Shown here piece by piece: positions 34,558 through 45,151 of a stretch of DNA of 64,000 nt; positions within the stretch are counted from its first letter, which is position 1; each line of letters opens with the position of its first letter. This stretch comes from Thermococcus argininiproducens. Its GTDB lineage: Archaea > Methanobacteriota_B > Thermococci > Thermococcales > Thermococcaceae. The translations under genes and the position numbers were made by a program. Location of the stretch: the NCBI RefSeq assembly GCF_023746595.1, contig NZ_CP080572.1, positions 186,001 through 250,000 of the forward strand, read 5' to 3'. A model generated the notes under the pieces. The model was not told where the DNA came from, searched no databases, and was given only the letters and a program-made list of their open reading frames with translations.

Positions 34558-35673
34558 ATGGTGGAAGTTAGGCTTGAAAATCTCAAGAAATATTTTGATA
34601 ATGGGAAAGTTAAAGCAGTTGATGGTATTGACCTAACTATAAAGGATGGAGAATTCCTTGTACTCCTTGGCCCAAGTGGATGTGGAAAAACTACGACACT
34701 TAGAATGATAGCTGGTCTGGAAATCCCAACTGGTGGCAAAATCTGGTTTGGAGACAAGGATGTGACTTATTTCTCCCCCAAAGACAGAAACATCTCTATG
34801 GTTTTTCAGAGTTATGCAGTATGGCCCCATATGACAGTTTATGACAACATAGCATTCCCATTAAAAATCAAGAAATATCCCAAAGCAGAGATAGATAAGA
34901 AAGTAAAATGGGTTGCAGAACTGCTTCAAATAGAAACTCTTCTCGATAGGTACCCAGCCCAGCTTAGTGGTGGACAGAGACAGAGAGTAGCTGTTGCCAG
35001 GGCAATAGTAGTTGAACCAGCCGTTTTACTAATGGATGAGCCCCTCTCAAATTTAGATGCAAAGCTTAGAGTTGCTATGAGAGCTGAAATTAAAAAACTC
35101 CAAACAAAACTCAAGGTAACAACAATATACGTCACTCATGACCAGGTAGAGGCAATGACAATGGGAGACAGGATAGCAGTAATGAATCAGGGCAAGATTT
35201 TACAAGTAGGACCTCCAACAGAAGTTTATCTGAAACCAAATTCAGTATTTGTGGGCACTTTTATAGGAGCCCCAGAAATGAATCTACTTGAAGTAAGTAT
35301 TAAGGAAAAAGATAGAAACCTCGTCCTTGAAGGAGAAGGGTTTGAAATACCTCTTTCTGAGGACTTTAGAGAACTTCTTAAAGATTATATAGACAAAACC
35401 GTTCTCTTTGGGATAAGGCCCGAGCACATGACAGTTGAAGGTGTTTCAACCCTTGAACATGTTAAAAAGATCACTACAATAGAAGGTCTTGTAGACTTTG
35501 TTGAGGCATTAGGAACTGACACCATAGTTCACGCCAACATAGGAGAAGGGAATCTCATAAAAGTAAAACTTCCTGGCCATATACCATTAGAGATTGGTAG
35601 CAAAGTTAAAATAGTAATTGATTTAGAAAACATTCATGTGTTTGATAAAAATACTGAAAAAGCCATAATTTGA
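34558..35673 (+). CDS. sugar ABC transporter ATPase (MalK-like)
   Basis: A 371-residue ATPase with Walker A GPSGCGKTT (about residues 38-46), Q-loop VFQSYAVWPH, signature LSGGQRQR, Walker B LLMDEPLSNLD and the H-loop VTHD. The C-terminal third is the MalK-type regulatory beta domain (GIRPEHM and the TOBE-like strands), typical for CUT1 importers. It follows the MalG-like gene by 10 bp. It likely powers uptake of the island's sugar. Confidence 0.92.
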   Translation: MVEVRLENLKKYFDNGKVKAVDGIDLTIKDGEFLVLLGPSGCGKTTTLRMIAGLEIPTGGKIWFGDKDVTYFSPKDRNISMVFQSYAVWPHMTVYDNIAFPLKIKKYPKAEIDKKVKWVAELLQIETLLDRYPAQLSGGQRQRVAVARAIVVEPAVLLMDEPLSNLDAKLRVAMRAEIKKLQTKLKVTTIYVTHDQVEAMTMGDRIAVMNQGKILQVGPPTEVYLKPNSVFVGTFIGAPEMNLLEVSIKEKDRNLVLEGEGFEIPLSEDFRELLKDYIDKTVLFGIRPEHMTVEGVSTLEHVKKITTIEGLVDFVEALGTDTIVHANIGEGNLIKVKLPGHIPLEIGSKVKIVIDLENIHVFDKNTEKAII

Positions 35674-35684
35674 GGGACGTTAAG

Positions 35685-37372
<1,688 letters not shown>

Positions 37373-37413
37373 CTACAACCACCTCTTAAATTCTAAATCA
37401 GATAATTAAAAAA

Positions 37414-39378
37414 TCAAACCACCCAATCAACACTTAAGAGTCTGCTGTATTCTCTAAGAACTCTTCTTAGGTACTCTTTTGCCGTTGCGACTTTCTCTTT
37501 CTTGAAGCGTTCGGCCCATCTTTCGTTTCCAAACTCCTCTGCACCCTTTGCAATCAAGTCTATAACCCTCATTGAATCCCAGAAAACTGGTTCATATCCA
37601 GCCTTCTTTGCAAAGTTTATGAGCTTTCGTATCATTTTCTTAGCATGCTCCTCCATTTCGACATTTTTTCCGTAAGCTTCCATAAAAAGGGCTTTTAATA
37701 CTGGCTTTGCCCAACCACGGTGGAATCTACACCAGCCTATATTGTCATACCAGTATTCATAAAGAGCACTTGCCACAATTTTATTTGCCAGTTCCTCTGG
37801 TTCAAGGAAAACTCCAAATTGATAAAACGTCCAGTATCTACCTTGAATTGGCAGTGGTATATAGTTTCCTATGGCCCAGTACATGGTTGGCACAATTTCT
37901 CCATTAGATCCAAGTGGAGTATAAACCCCATAATCCTTAAAGCTCTCTCCATAGCCAAGTCGGTCTTTGAATCTTTCATCAAACACTTCGCCGGCTCTTC
38001 TTATTCCTTCTCCAATTATCTTTGCCACCTCTGTCTCAGCAAAAGCCACTCTATGAGCCAGCTCTGCTACAAGCTTTGCGTTCTTTTCACTAGCTTCAAC
38101 TGGTTTTAGCAGTAAGGATTCTTTGTCAAAATCTGGCTTATCACTCAATCCAACCTCTTCAGGCTGTAACAAGCCTTTGTAAACAAGCTCTAAGACCCAA
38201 GCCGCAGTACCTCCAAAGCTTATAGCATCAAATCCCATAGCATCAACCGCGTGAACACTTATATCACTTGCATAAATAGCTATGCTTCCGCTTAGTGGAC
38301 CATTAGCCTCATAAGGCTCATATTCTACATGATGGCCTTTTCTAAACTTCTTACATACTACAGGACATGGTTCTCCACAATTGGTCCAGTTTTTAGTTTC
38401 AATGGCTTCTTTGTTAAAGGGTTCCCAATAGTACTTCATAATATTCTCATGTATCTTAATACGGTCCTCTTTTGGAATATACGGCATCTGCCAGTTTAAA
38501 ACGGGGACAAAATCCCCCTCTGCTGGATAGTTTCCTCCAAAAGTCCCACCAGTCTTAAGTTTTGGATTATACTTGTACTTGACTGTTTTCTCCGATATAA
38601 CTTCATTCATGGGTTTTTTATGTACGCCCTCAACTATTTGTTTTGTGACTTTTATACTTCCTATATCTTCCTTTGGAAATTTTTTCTTAGCTTTTCCTCC
38701 AAACATTATAGCAGCTACATTATGCGCCCTCATTAAAACACTGCCTGTACCTCCTCTAGCTGCCCAATCATCACTACCTACGACTCTTTCCCCTTTTCTG
38801 AGAGTTTGAGAGAACACAGCCCCCATATTGCTATTTAGAGAAGCAGGTCCAACACAGGCGATTCTATATTCCATCCCATTAAACTTATCCGCAAAATTAT
38901 CAATCAAATATTGAGTGAATGCATAAACCCCTTCTTCCTCTTTGTAACCTCTCCAAATTTCAATGAGTTTCTCAAGTTCTATTTCATGAAACTCAACTCC
39001 CAACCTTTCCCCATCATTGGTAAGGAGTATTACTGTAGGCTTTTCTCCCTTTCCTTCAATAACTACAAAATCAACTCCTACTTTTTGGAACTGATAAGCA
39101 GCTCCACCCATTGTAGATGGAAATAAACCCCCATAGAGAGGTGATTTATAAACGAAAACTAGTCTATGAGTCCCAGGAAGAATAGATCCAGCGAATGGGC
39201 CCTTTCCAAAGACCATGACATTATTAGGGTCGTATGGATCATCGAATTTATAAGTTCTATAAACCTCATCATGAAGATATAGTGCGTAATCAATGATACC
39301 ATAAACATCTTCTCGCTCGAACTTTTCAATTTCTACATTTTTTCCGTCTAGGTTGATCTTAAGGACTGAAAATTCCAT
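37414..39378 (-). CDS. gor: glyceraldehyde-3-phosphate:ferredoxin oxidoreductase (GAPOR)
   Basis: A 654-residue tungstopterin aldehyde oxidoreductase. It replaces GAPDH/PGK in the Thermococcales glycolytic pathway by oxidising glyceraldehyde-3-phosphate to 3-phosphoglycerate with ferredoxin. The cluster cysteines C334, C338 and C342 (NCGEPCPVVC) and a later cysteine near GWCRFH bind 4Fe-4S. The GxxAxxGGTGSVL segment near residue 205 belongs to the pterin-binding N domain. The start MEFSVLK fits the family and the 653-residue P. furiosus length; GGGGGG precedes it. The promoter carries a TGM-like site downstream of the TATA box. Confidence 0.9.
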   Translation of the reverse strand: MEFSVLKINLDGKNVEIEKFEREDVYGIIDYALYLHDEVYRTYKFDDPYDPNNVMVFGKGPFAGSILPGTHRLVFVYKSPLYGGLFPSTMGGAAYQFQKVGVDFVVIEGKGEKPTVILLTNDGERLGVEFHEIELEKLIEIWRGYKEEEGVYAFTQYLIDNFADKFNGMEYRIACVGPASLNSNMGAVFSQTLRKGERVVGSDDWAARGGTGSVLMRAHNVAAIMFGGKAKKKFPKEDIGSIKVTKQIVEGVHKKPMNEVISEKTVKYKYNPKLKTGGTFGGNYPAEGDFVPVLNWQMPYIPKEDRIKIHENIMKYYWEPFNKEAIETKNWTNCGEPCPVVCKKFRKGHHVEYEPYEANGPLSGSIAIYASDISVHAVDAMGFDAISFGGTAAWVLELVYKGLLQPEEVGLSDKPDFDKESLLLKPVEASEKNAKLVAELAHRVAFAETEVAKIIGEGIRRAGEVFDERFKDRLGYGESFKDYGVYTPLGSNGEIVPTMYWAIGNYIPLPIQGRYWTFYQFGVFLEPEELANKIVASALYEYWYDNIGWCRFHRGWAKPVLKALFMEAYGKNVEMEEHAKKMIRKLINFAKKAGYEPVFWDSMRVIDLIAKGAEEFGNERWAERFKKEKVATAKEYLRRVLREYSRLLSVDWVV

Positions 39379-39393
39379 GCTAACCCCCCTCCA

Positions 39394-39410
39394 TACCACT
39401 CTGAGTGTTA
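39394..39410 (-). promoter_or_regulatory. glycolytic-motif (TGM)-like operator of GAPOR
   Basis: TACCAC-TCTGA-GTGTTA fits the Thermococcales glycolytic motif TATCAC-N5-GTGATA, with one mismatch per half-site. It lies between the TATA-like TTAAATAATT (about 39433-39424, minus strand) and the start codon, the position in which TrmBL1/Tgr represses glycolytic genes. Confidence 0.6.
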
Positions 39411-39460
39411 TGTAAAAGGGCAAATTATTTAAGATTTTTGGGTACAGAAATGTGACTTTT

Positions 39461-39492
39461 TCTCAAGCTTCGTCCTTTAGGCTGAAAAGACT
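39461..39492 (-). repeat. hairpin fragment resembling IS200/IS605-type remnants
   Basis: On the minus strand the core CAGCCTAAAGGACGAAGCTTG resembles CTGCCCTAATGGACGAAG at 12046. It is short and degenerate. It lies between the FBP aldolase/phosphatase 3' end and the GAPOR promoter. Confidence 0.3.
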
Positions 39493-39543
39493 ACAAACTA
39501 CTTACTCAAAAAAGAAGATTTCTTAAAAAAGGAAGAAAGAATT

Positions 39544-40668
39544 TCACACTGGCTCAAATCTATCCCTAAGCTTTTCTAGAACACTGGGTAAGGTTGTGTA
39601 TTCCATATCCTCTAGTGGGAGACGGTGTGGTTCAAATGGTCCATGCCTTCTTAAGTAATCAGCAACTTCTAAAGCCTTGTTCCTTGCATGTTCAAAGGCC
39701 ACGTCTTCAAATAGGTCAACAGGACCTATTAACTTACCATCTTTGTTGATCTGCCATCCTAAAGCTACAACTCTTGGAGGCCCATCAAATCTTGATGGGG
39801 TTGCATACTTAAGGGGAACAGGCATTATTGGACCGTTGTGACTTCCTCTCATCCAGCCACTCACGAGATGTGGGAATGCAAACGGCTCCAAAACTTCTCC
39901 AAGAGCTGGTAGGCCACTTTGGGCTCTAACTATTGCCACTGGATCATCTTTTCCTACGTATTCTCCCGCAATTTCATAAAGCTTCTCAGTGCTTATAACT
40001 GCAACCGGCTCATCTTCTGGAAGTTTGTGACCTTTCTTTGGATAAACACGCTTTATAACGTATCTTGATTTCGCACCAATTAATGCTAAGATATCATACA
40101 GCTCCTCAGGTGAATTGAGTATAACTTTTTTATGTTCTTTGATATCCCAAACCTCAAACCTAAAGCCCATGTGCATGTTAGGATCAATAACAAGGCCTGC
40201 TGTGTTGAAAGGATCCCCAAACATCCTGAAGATTGGTAAATTAAATGCTCCAGGTTCAGTTTTGTCCATATGGAATGTGACTATCGGTTCGCTCTTTCTT
40301 AGGGTGATTTCCATCTCAGCCACTCCAGGACCCATTCCTCTGATGTTCCCACTAAATGCGTCCTTAAGTAGATCCTGCCCAGCACCATAAAGGCCAAGTT
40401 CTTTAGCTATCTCTGTAGCTTCTTTAAAGATGTGCCAAGCCAAGCTATGAATTTTCTCACTATCTACTCCATGGTTATGTGTCATAATAAGCTGAAGATC
40501 GTCTCCACAATAAGTTGCATAGAAATCGAGTATTATGCCTTCTTCTTTTGCCTGTTTTAAAAGTTCGTTAGCCTTCTCTATAAGGTCTGGATGAACCTTG
40601 CAATGGCCTGGCCATCCTCCAATGTCTGCTTTTATCACACTAATGGTTATTTTTTCACCAATCGCCAT
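39544..40668 (-). CDS. fbp: bifunctional fructose-1,6-bisphosphate aldolase/phosphatase
   Basis: A 374-residue FBPA/P enzyme that makes fructose-6-phosphate irreversibly from triose phosphates in gluconeogenesis. The family signature is complete: KADIGGWPGH at residues 13-22, CGDDLQL for metal binding near 54, MHMGFRFEVWD near 166, and EYVGKDDPVAIVRAQ near 237. Length and order match the archaeal enzyme exactly. It ends the TPI-GAPOR-FBPA/P group. GGTGATGAG precedes the ATG, and the promoter has a TGM upstream of TATA. Confidence 0.93.
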   Translation of the reverse strand: MAIGEKITISVIKADIGGWPGHCKVHPDLIEKANELLKQAKEEGIILDFYATYCGDDLQLIMTHNHGVDSEKIHSLAWHIFKEATEIAKELGLYGAGQDLLKDAFSGNIRGMGPGVAEMEITLRKSEPIVTFHMDKTEPGAFNLPIFRMFGDPFNTAGLVIDPNMHMGFRFEVWDIKEHKKVILNSPEELYDILALIGAKSRYVIKRVYPKKGHKLPEDEPVAVISTEKLYEIAGEYVGKDDPVAIVRAQSGLPALGEVLEPFAFPHLVSGWMRGSHNGPIMPVPLKYATPSRFDGPPRVVALGWQINKDGKLIGPVDLFEDVAFEHARNKALEVADYLRRHGPFEPHRLPLEDMEYTTLPSVLEKLRDRFEPV

Positions 40669-40727
40669 ATCTCATCACCAATAATACGTTCATTTTCGAG
40701 CTTATAAAATTTTACTACTGTAAAATA

Positions 40728-40744
40728 TATCACTCCGAATGATA
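40728..40744 (-). promoter_or_regulatory. glycolytic motif (TGM) upstream of FBP aldolase/phosphatase
   Basis: TATCAC-TCCGA-ATGATA matches the TGM consensus TATCAC-N5-GTGATA in 11 of 12 defined positions. It lies upstream of the TATA-like TTTTATAAG (about 40710-40702, minus strand). That order is the one found at gluconeogenic promoters activated by TrmBL1/Tgr. Confidence 0.7.
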
Positions 40745-40769
40745 CCACTTTAACTAAAAATAAAAGGAT

Positions 40770-41009
40770 TCAACAGATATCAGTCCACCCAAATTCCTCT
40801 TTTACCACCTTTATCAGTTCTTTCAGTTCATCTTTCTTTATGTTCACACTACTAACTGCTCCAACTACTGCTATTATACCATGAACCTCTTCTTGTACTT
40901 GAATAACCTCATCACCTATCTTTGTCACCTTAAGCTCTCTTCTGGCAATTTCCTCTTCTGTAATTTTAAATTTATCCTCCCCAATCTTTATATGTTTAAC
41001 CTCTGGCAT
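40770..41009 (-). CDS. small conserved hypothetical protein
   Basis: A 79-residue protein. The first half is beta-rich (VKHIKIGEDKFKITEEEIAR), followed by a hydrophobic Ala/Val segment (HGIIAVVGAVSSVNI) and an amphipathic C-terminal helix ending in Cys. No signal peptide. No family recognised. Its ribosome site GAGGGACGTCA lies before ATG 41009. Confidence 0.55.
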   Translation of the reverse strand: MPEVKHIKIGEDKFKITEEEIARRELKVTKIGDEVIQVQEEVHGIIAVVGAVSSVNIKKDELKELIKVVKEEFGWTDIC

Positions 41010-41081
41010 TGACGTCCCTCAAAATAACTACGTTCTCTAATTTGATAAACTTTATCCCAAAATTAGATATAAAAAGAGCAA

Positions 41082-41435
41082 TCAAAAAACAAAATTGTAA
41101 AGCGCAAAGAGGATTTGAAGTACAAGCAAGGTCACTGCTGTGATAGCCAAGAATTTGTGCTGGTTTCTAGTTATTTTCTTTGCAAAGAAAAGCCTCCCAC
41201 TTAATGCTGTAAAAAGAACATAAAAGTAAACAAAAAAGCCTACTTTCCCATGGATCGAAGGAAATCCTCTCACGTTGTATACCATGTAAGCAATGCCTAC
41301 AGTTAGGAGAGCAACTCCCATGTAAATAAATCGATGATGCGTTTGTAGTCTATGCATTCTAGCATAATAAATGGCTAGTATAAAACTAAGCAATGCAGAT
41401 ATCTGGACTATCGCATGCAACTGAAATGGCTCCAT
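41082..41435 (-). CDS. four-helix membrane protein, cytochrome b561-like
   Basis: A 117-residue integral membrane protein with four hydrophobic helices and six histidines (H7, H28, H33, H34, H62, H93) near helix ends, a pattern fitting haem b ligation as in cytochrome b561 or DUF420-type quinol/haem proteins. It follows a DOMON lipoprotein gene by 11 bp, and DOMON-b561 pairs are well-known transmembrane electron carriers. ATG 41435 is preferred to the earlier TTG. Haem binding is inferred from the pattern and the neighbour. Confidence 0.6.
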   Translation of the reverse strand: MEPFQLHAIVQISALLSFILAIYYARMHRLQTHHRFIYMGVALLTVGIAYMVYNVRGFPSIHGKVGFFVYFYVLFTALSGRLFFAKKITRNQHKFLAITAVTLLVLQILFALYNFVF

Positions 41436-41446
41436 ACCTATCCCTC

Positions 41447-42061
41447 TCAATCAAGGATTAATTCACCGTACCCTCTTGCTATGTTGTGCCTAGTTGTGAA
41501 CTCATCAACATCGGCAAGTGCAAAGATAAATTTAACCTTTTGTCCCGGAGTGAGGACTTTATCATACTCATCATTGGTATTGAGCTTTCGTTTAAACTCA
41601 ATTACTGTGTATCCATTTTCTTCTCTTCCCCCGAACTCTAAAATATCATTACTTCCACCTAATTGTTCATCTGGGGGATGAGGCCCAGTAGTACCTGTAG
41701 AATAGGCATCAATTAGTTTCACTTCTCCATTTTCGACCCACCCAAAAACCATGTCAGCATCTTTCATTTTATCTGTTGGCTCAAATCCTATAGCAACCCA
41801 CCCAAGGGTTTGTCCCTTTAGGGCTACATAAAGAAATTCTTCATCATTCCTCCAGTATACCACTAATTTCCCGCCCGCAAGGGAAACATTATGCGCATAT
41901 TCTTTTTCTCCAATAACTCCATCTGCCTTCCACTCTTCAAGTTCCGTAGGAGATCTGCTTGAGGTTTCAGAAGACGTGGAAGTTGTTTCATACCCTCCAG
42001 TGCATCCGCTGACAAAAACTACAAAAATCAACCAAACGGTCAATACAACAAACTTTTTCAT
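41447..42061 (-). CDS. DOMON-domain lipoprotein
   Basis: A 204-residue exported lipoprotein with lipobox cysteine C20 (FVSGC), a Ser/Thr-rich linker and a DOMON domain at about 45-195. The family blocks LYVALKGQTLGWVAIGFEP, MKDADMVFGWV and HPPDEQ..GSNDI are present, which in haem-binding members hold the axial ligands. DOMON proteins bind haem or sugar outside the cell. Coupling with the b561-like gene suggests an electron-transfer module across the membrane. Confidence 0.78.
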   Translation of the reverse strand: MKKFVVLTVWLIFVVFVSGCTGGYETTSTSSETSSRSPTELEEWKADGVIGEKEYAHNVSLAGGKLVVYWRNDEEFLYVALKGQTLGWVAIGFEPTDKMKDADMVFGWVENGEVKLIDAYSTGTTGPHPPDEQLGGSNDILEFGGREENGYTVIEFKRKLNTNDEYDKVLTPGQKVKFIFALADVDEFTTRHNIARGYGELILD

Positions 42062-42131
42062 CCAAATCCCTCCATGCTATAGAGCATGTCTTACCTAAAA
42101 GATAAAAAAGTAAGGATTCACCTAAATAATA

Positions 42132-42656
42132 TCAAAAGTTGAAGTTTATATCCTTCATAAGCTGATCGTAGAGCTCTTCCTTATATACATCAGGATACTG
42201 CATGAGATACTCATACTGCTTTTTGATAATGTTAAAGTGGTGCTTCTCCATATCTGCTAGCATGTTCAAAATGACTCTCGTTCTTTCATTCGCAGCATAC
42301 TCAGCAAGCTGGGTGTAAAGCTTCTCACTCACCAATTCAGCCTGCATGGCTATTTCATAAACTTCATCAAGATTTATTTCTGGTTTTTCAATCGCTTCGG
42401 CCATTTTCTCAGCAATAACCTTAAACTCGCCCATAACTTCAATTTCAATCTTCTTTGGTCTCCCTCCACTTTCCTTAAACTTTTCAGCCATTTTTTCTAC
42501 TATCTGCCTATGTTTATCTTCCTCCTTTGCCAAAAAAAGAAGTTCATCTTTTATTATGTCACTCTTTACAAGAGATGCCATTTTCTCATACGCTTCCTTC
42601 GCTTTTATTTCTGCATTTATAGCAATCTCAAAAACTTCTTTATCCGTTATCTCCAT
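42132..42656 (-). CDS. ferritin-like/rubrerythrin-type di-iron protein
   Basis: A 174-residue four-helix bundle. Each half carries the di-iron pattern: an early Glu in EIAINAEIKAKEAY and EIAMQAELVSEKLY, and an ExxH motif in KEEDKHRQIV and DMEKHHFNII. The rubredoxin tail of classical rubrerythrin is missing. Proteins of this type reduce peroxide or store iron. It lies upstream of the DOMON gene on the same strand but with its own AT-rich leader. TATA-like ATATATTTT is at about 42677-42669 (minus strand). Confidence 0.82.
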   Translation of the reverse strand: MEITDKEVFEIAINAEIKAKEAYEKMASLVKSDIIKDELLFLAKEEDKHRQIVEKMAEKFKESGGRPKKIEIEVMGEFKVIAEKMAEAIEKPEINLDEVYEIAMQAELVSEKLYTQLAEYAANERTRVILNMLADMEKHHFNIIKKQYEYLMQYPDVYKEELYDQLMKDINFNF

Positions 42657-42807
42657 ATAATACCACCATATATATTTTGTCTTCAGGGTTATTAATATTT
42701 TCGAAATAAATTGGGTATTTTGAAAGCTCTAATCGAATAAAACTTTGCAATTTGATCAAATAAATACTTATATAGTATTGTGCATAAATGGATAATGGTG
42801 GTTAAAA

Positions 42808-44328
42808 ATGAATAATTTAGTCCAGCATAGGATTTTTAATGAGATATACCAAATTGGAAAAGATGGCATCCCTGAGTTCAAAACTTACATAGCAGGAGAG
42901 TGGACTTACGGAGAGAGTTTTTATGAAGTTAAAAGCCCTATAGATGGAAAAGTAATAGCAAGAGTCTCAAAACTTAGTGAAGAACAAGTAGAAGAAGTCA
43001 TGAAACGAATTTATGAGTATGGTCGCGAGAAAATAAGAGAGTATCCCGGAGAAAAGAGAATAGAAAGCTTTCTAAAAGCAGCTCAACTTATGAAAGATGC
43101 CTTTGAAGACTTTGTAAACGTCCTTATTTTGGACGCAGGAAAACCAAAAACAAATGCAATTGGAGAAACAAAAGCCACAATTGAAAGATTAGAAAAAACC
43201 ACATTTGAGTCACGACGTATGCTTGGTGATTACGTTCCAGGAGATTGGAGTGAAGAAACACTTGAAAGTGAGGGAATTGTAAAACGAGAGCCATATGGTG
43301 TGATTTTAGCCATAAGCTCATTTAACTACCCCTTATTTATATCTGCAACAAAAGTCATACCTGGACTCTTTAGTGGAAATGCCGTGATACTGAAACCCGC
43401 TTCAATAGATCCACTAGCGGCAATTCTTTTCATAAGAGTTCTTGAGTTAAGCGGGTTTCCAAAAGAAAGCTTTGCTCTCCTAACGATTCCCGGCAAACTA
43501 ATGGATGTAGTTGTAAAAGACAAACGCATAAGAGCCATTACATTCACAGGAAGCACTGAAGTGGGAGAACACATCATAAAAACTGGGGGAATAAAAGCAT
43601 ATCATTTAGAACTCGGTGGAAAAGATCCAGCAATAGTTCTTGATGATGCTGACTTAGAATTAACAAGTGAAAAAATAATCAAGGGGATGGTAAGCTACTC
43701 TGGACAGAGGTGCGATGCTATAAGACTTATCTTGGCCCAAGAAGAAATTTATGAGGAACTCAAGACTAAGATAATAGAGAAACTCAAAAAAATAGAGCCA
43801 AAAAACCCACTTGAAGATGAAGATACCATAATGGGACCCCTTATTGATAAAAAGACCGCAGATTACATTGAAGAAGTTTACAAGGATGCTATTAGAAAAG
43901 GAGCAAAGCCATTAACTCGATTCAAGAGAAAAGAAAACTATGTATGGCCTATTCTTCTAGAAGCTGATAAAAAGATAGTTAAAGACCTAAGAGCGTTTCA
44001 AGAAGATGTCTTTGGACCATTAACACTTATAATTAAAGTCAAAGATGAAGATGAAGCTGTTGAAATTGCAAACTCTTCCCGCTTTGGATTAGATGCCTCA
44101 GTATTTAGCGAATGCGAGAAGAGAGCAAGGAAAGTTGCACGAAAGCTTGAGGTGGGGAGTGTTTTCATAAATGAGTACCCTAGGCATGGAATTGGTTATT
44201 ATCCTTTTGGAGGTATGAAAGATAGTGGTATTGGGAGAGAAGGAATCGGCTACTCTGTAGAACAATTAACAACCACAAAGACAATAGTCCACAACTTTAA
44301 GGGCTATGGTGTTTGGGAGTATATTTGA
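42808..44328 (+). CDS. gapN: non-phosphorylating glyceraldehyde-3-phosphate dehydrogenase (GAPN)-type aldehyde dehydrogenase
   Basis: A 506-residue ALDH-superfamily enzyme. The catalytic Cys is in YSGQRCDA and the general base Glu in HLELGGKDP; the FTGSTEVGE NAD(P) loop and the FGGMKDSGIGREG end motif are intact. Its sequence resembles the Thermococcus/Pyrococcus GAPN that oxidises glyceraldehyde-3-phosphate to 3-phosphoglycerate with NADP+, complementing GAPOR 3.4 kb away. GGTGGTT precedes the ATG; TATA-like TACTTATATAG is at about 42765-42775. The 3' end overlaps the convergent ferritin-like gene by 25 bp. Confidence 0.82.
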   Translation: MNNLVQHRIFNEIYQIGKDGIPEFKTYIAGEWTYGESFYEVKSPIDGKVIARVSKLSEEQVEEVMKRIYEYGREKIREYPGEKRIESFLKAAQLMKDAFEDFVNVLILDAGKPKTNAIGETKATIERLEKTTFESRRMLGDYVPGDWSEETLESEGIVKREPYGVILAISSFNYPLFISATKVIPGLFSGNAVILKPASIDPLAAILFIRVLELSGFPKESFALLTIPGKLMDVVVKDKRIRAITFTGSTEVGEHIIKTGGIKAYHLELGGKDPAIVLDDADLELTSEKIIKGMVSYSGQRCDAIRLILAQEEIYEELKTKIIEKLKKIEPKNPLEDEDTIMGPLIDKKTADYIEEVYKDAIRKGAKPLTRFKRKENYVWPILLEADKKIVKDLRAFQEDVFGPLTLIIKVKDEDEAVEIANSSRFGLDASVFSECEKRARKVARKLEVGSVFINEYPRHGIGYYPFGGMKDSGIGREGIGYSVEQLTTTKTIVHNFKGYGVWEYI

Positions 44329-44933
44329 GTATATGAATCTTTTTCAGTGTTCTGCTTTTTTTCTTTTTCCTTTTCCCTAGCAATTTCACTAATTAGTTCC
44401 TTTAACTCACTCTCCGCTTTAAGTTTTCTATAAAAATCATACTCCTTTGCTACAAACATATAATGCTCTTTTTCATCGTTTGCAAGTCTCATAAATATTC
44501 TTTTATGCTCCAAGTTTTCAGAATGTTTTTGTAATATCAGATACATCTCTTCTGCTAACTTTTCTGATTCCATTGCAATTTTAAGAATATCGAGATAATC
44601 TTTTACTGTCTTCAGTTTCCTCTCAAATAGTTTCCTCCACATACCAGACTCTACAATCTTAGGCTCCTCGTTTGGGAACAATGTTTTGAATATTCTCTCA
44701 ACCTTCTCATCATGAGAACGTTCTGTATCAATAAATTGTTTAAAGTACTCCTTTTGATACTGAGTAGGAACATTTTCATAAAGGAACATGTATAATTTTG
44801 TTGCTTCTTTTTCACAGCTAATTGCATAGGCCAAAATATCTTTAAGAGACAAACTCGCAATTCGTTTTAACCTCTCTCTAATCTGCTCTTTTACATCTAC
44901 CTCTCTCATAAACTCCTCTATTGGAGAGCCCAT
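44304..44933 (-). CDS. ferritin-like/rubrerythrin-type protein 2
   Basis: A 209-residue helical protein related to the 42132 gene. The di-iron pattern is AISCEKEATKLYMF with TERSHDEKV in the first half and KIAMESEKLAEEMY with NDEKEHYMFV in the second. A charged C-terminal tail (EKEKEKKQ) is unusual. Start ATG 44933 follows GGTGA and is better than the upstream alternative at 44945. Role inferred: iron or peroxide handling. Confidence 0.75.
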   Translation of the reverse strand: MGSPIEEFMREVDVKEQIRERLKRIASLSLKDILAYAISCEKEATKLYMFLYENVPTQYQKEYFKQFIDTERSHDEKVERIFKTLFPNEEPKIVESGMWRKLFERKLKTVKDYLDILKIAMESEKLAEEMYLILQKHSENLEHKRIFMRLANDEKEHYMFVAKEYDFYRKLKAESELKELISEIAREKEKEKKQNTEKDSYTQIYSQTP

Positions 44934-44979
44934 GGAATTCACCAAATGAAATATCTTTCAGTAAATTAATAAGGATTAC

Positions 44980-45078
44980 GGCTGGAGTCTCGGCGTTACC
45001 CCTTCTGAAAGTCCCATTCTTTAGGGTGGGGAAGGGGTTAATTCGTTGGAAGCCTCGCCCTTCAAGACGGGAGGAGAG
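44980..45078 (-). mobile_element. IS200/IS605-type end remnant (minus strand)
   Basis: On the minus strand: CTCTCCTCCCGTC-TTGAA-GGGCGAGG, CTTCCAACGAATTAACCCC, TTCCCCACCCTAAAGAATGG and GACTTTCAGAAGG. It matches 16187-16257 over most of its length. It fills much of the 275-bp gap between the ferritin-like and HTH genes. No transposase or gene is seen in it. Confidence 0.55.
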
Positions 45079-45151
45079 CAGAAGCATCACTGCTCCTAAA
45101 GGGTAAAAGTTTCAAGATCATGAAGAACTGTACTGCCCCTAACTCTCCCGC

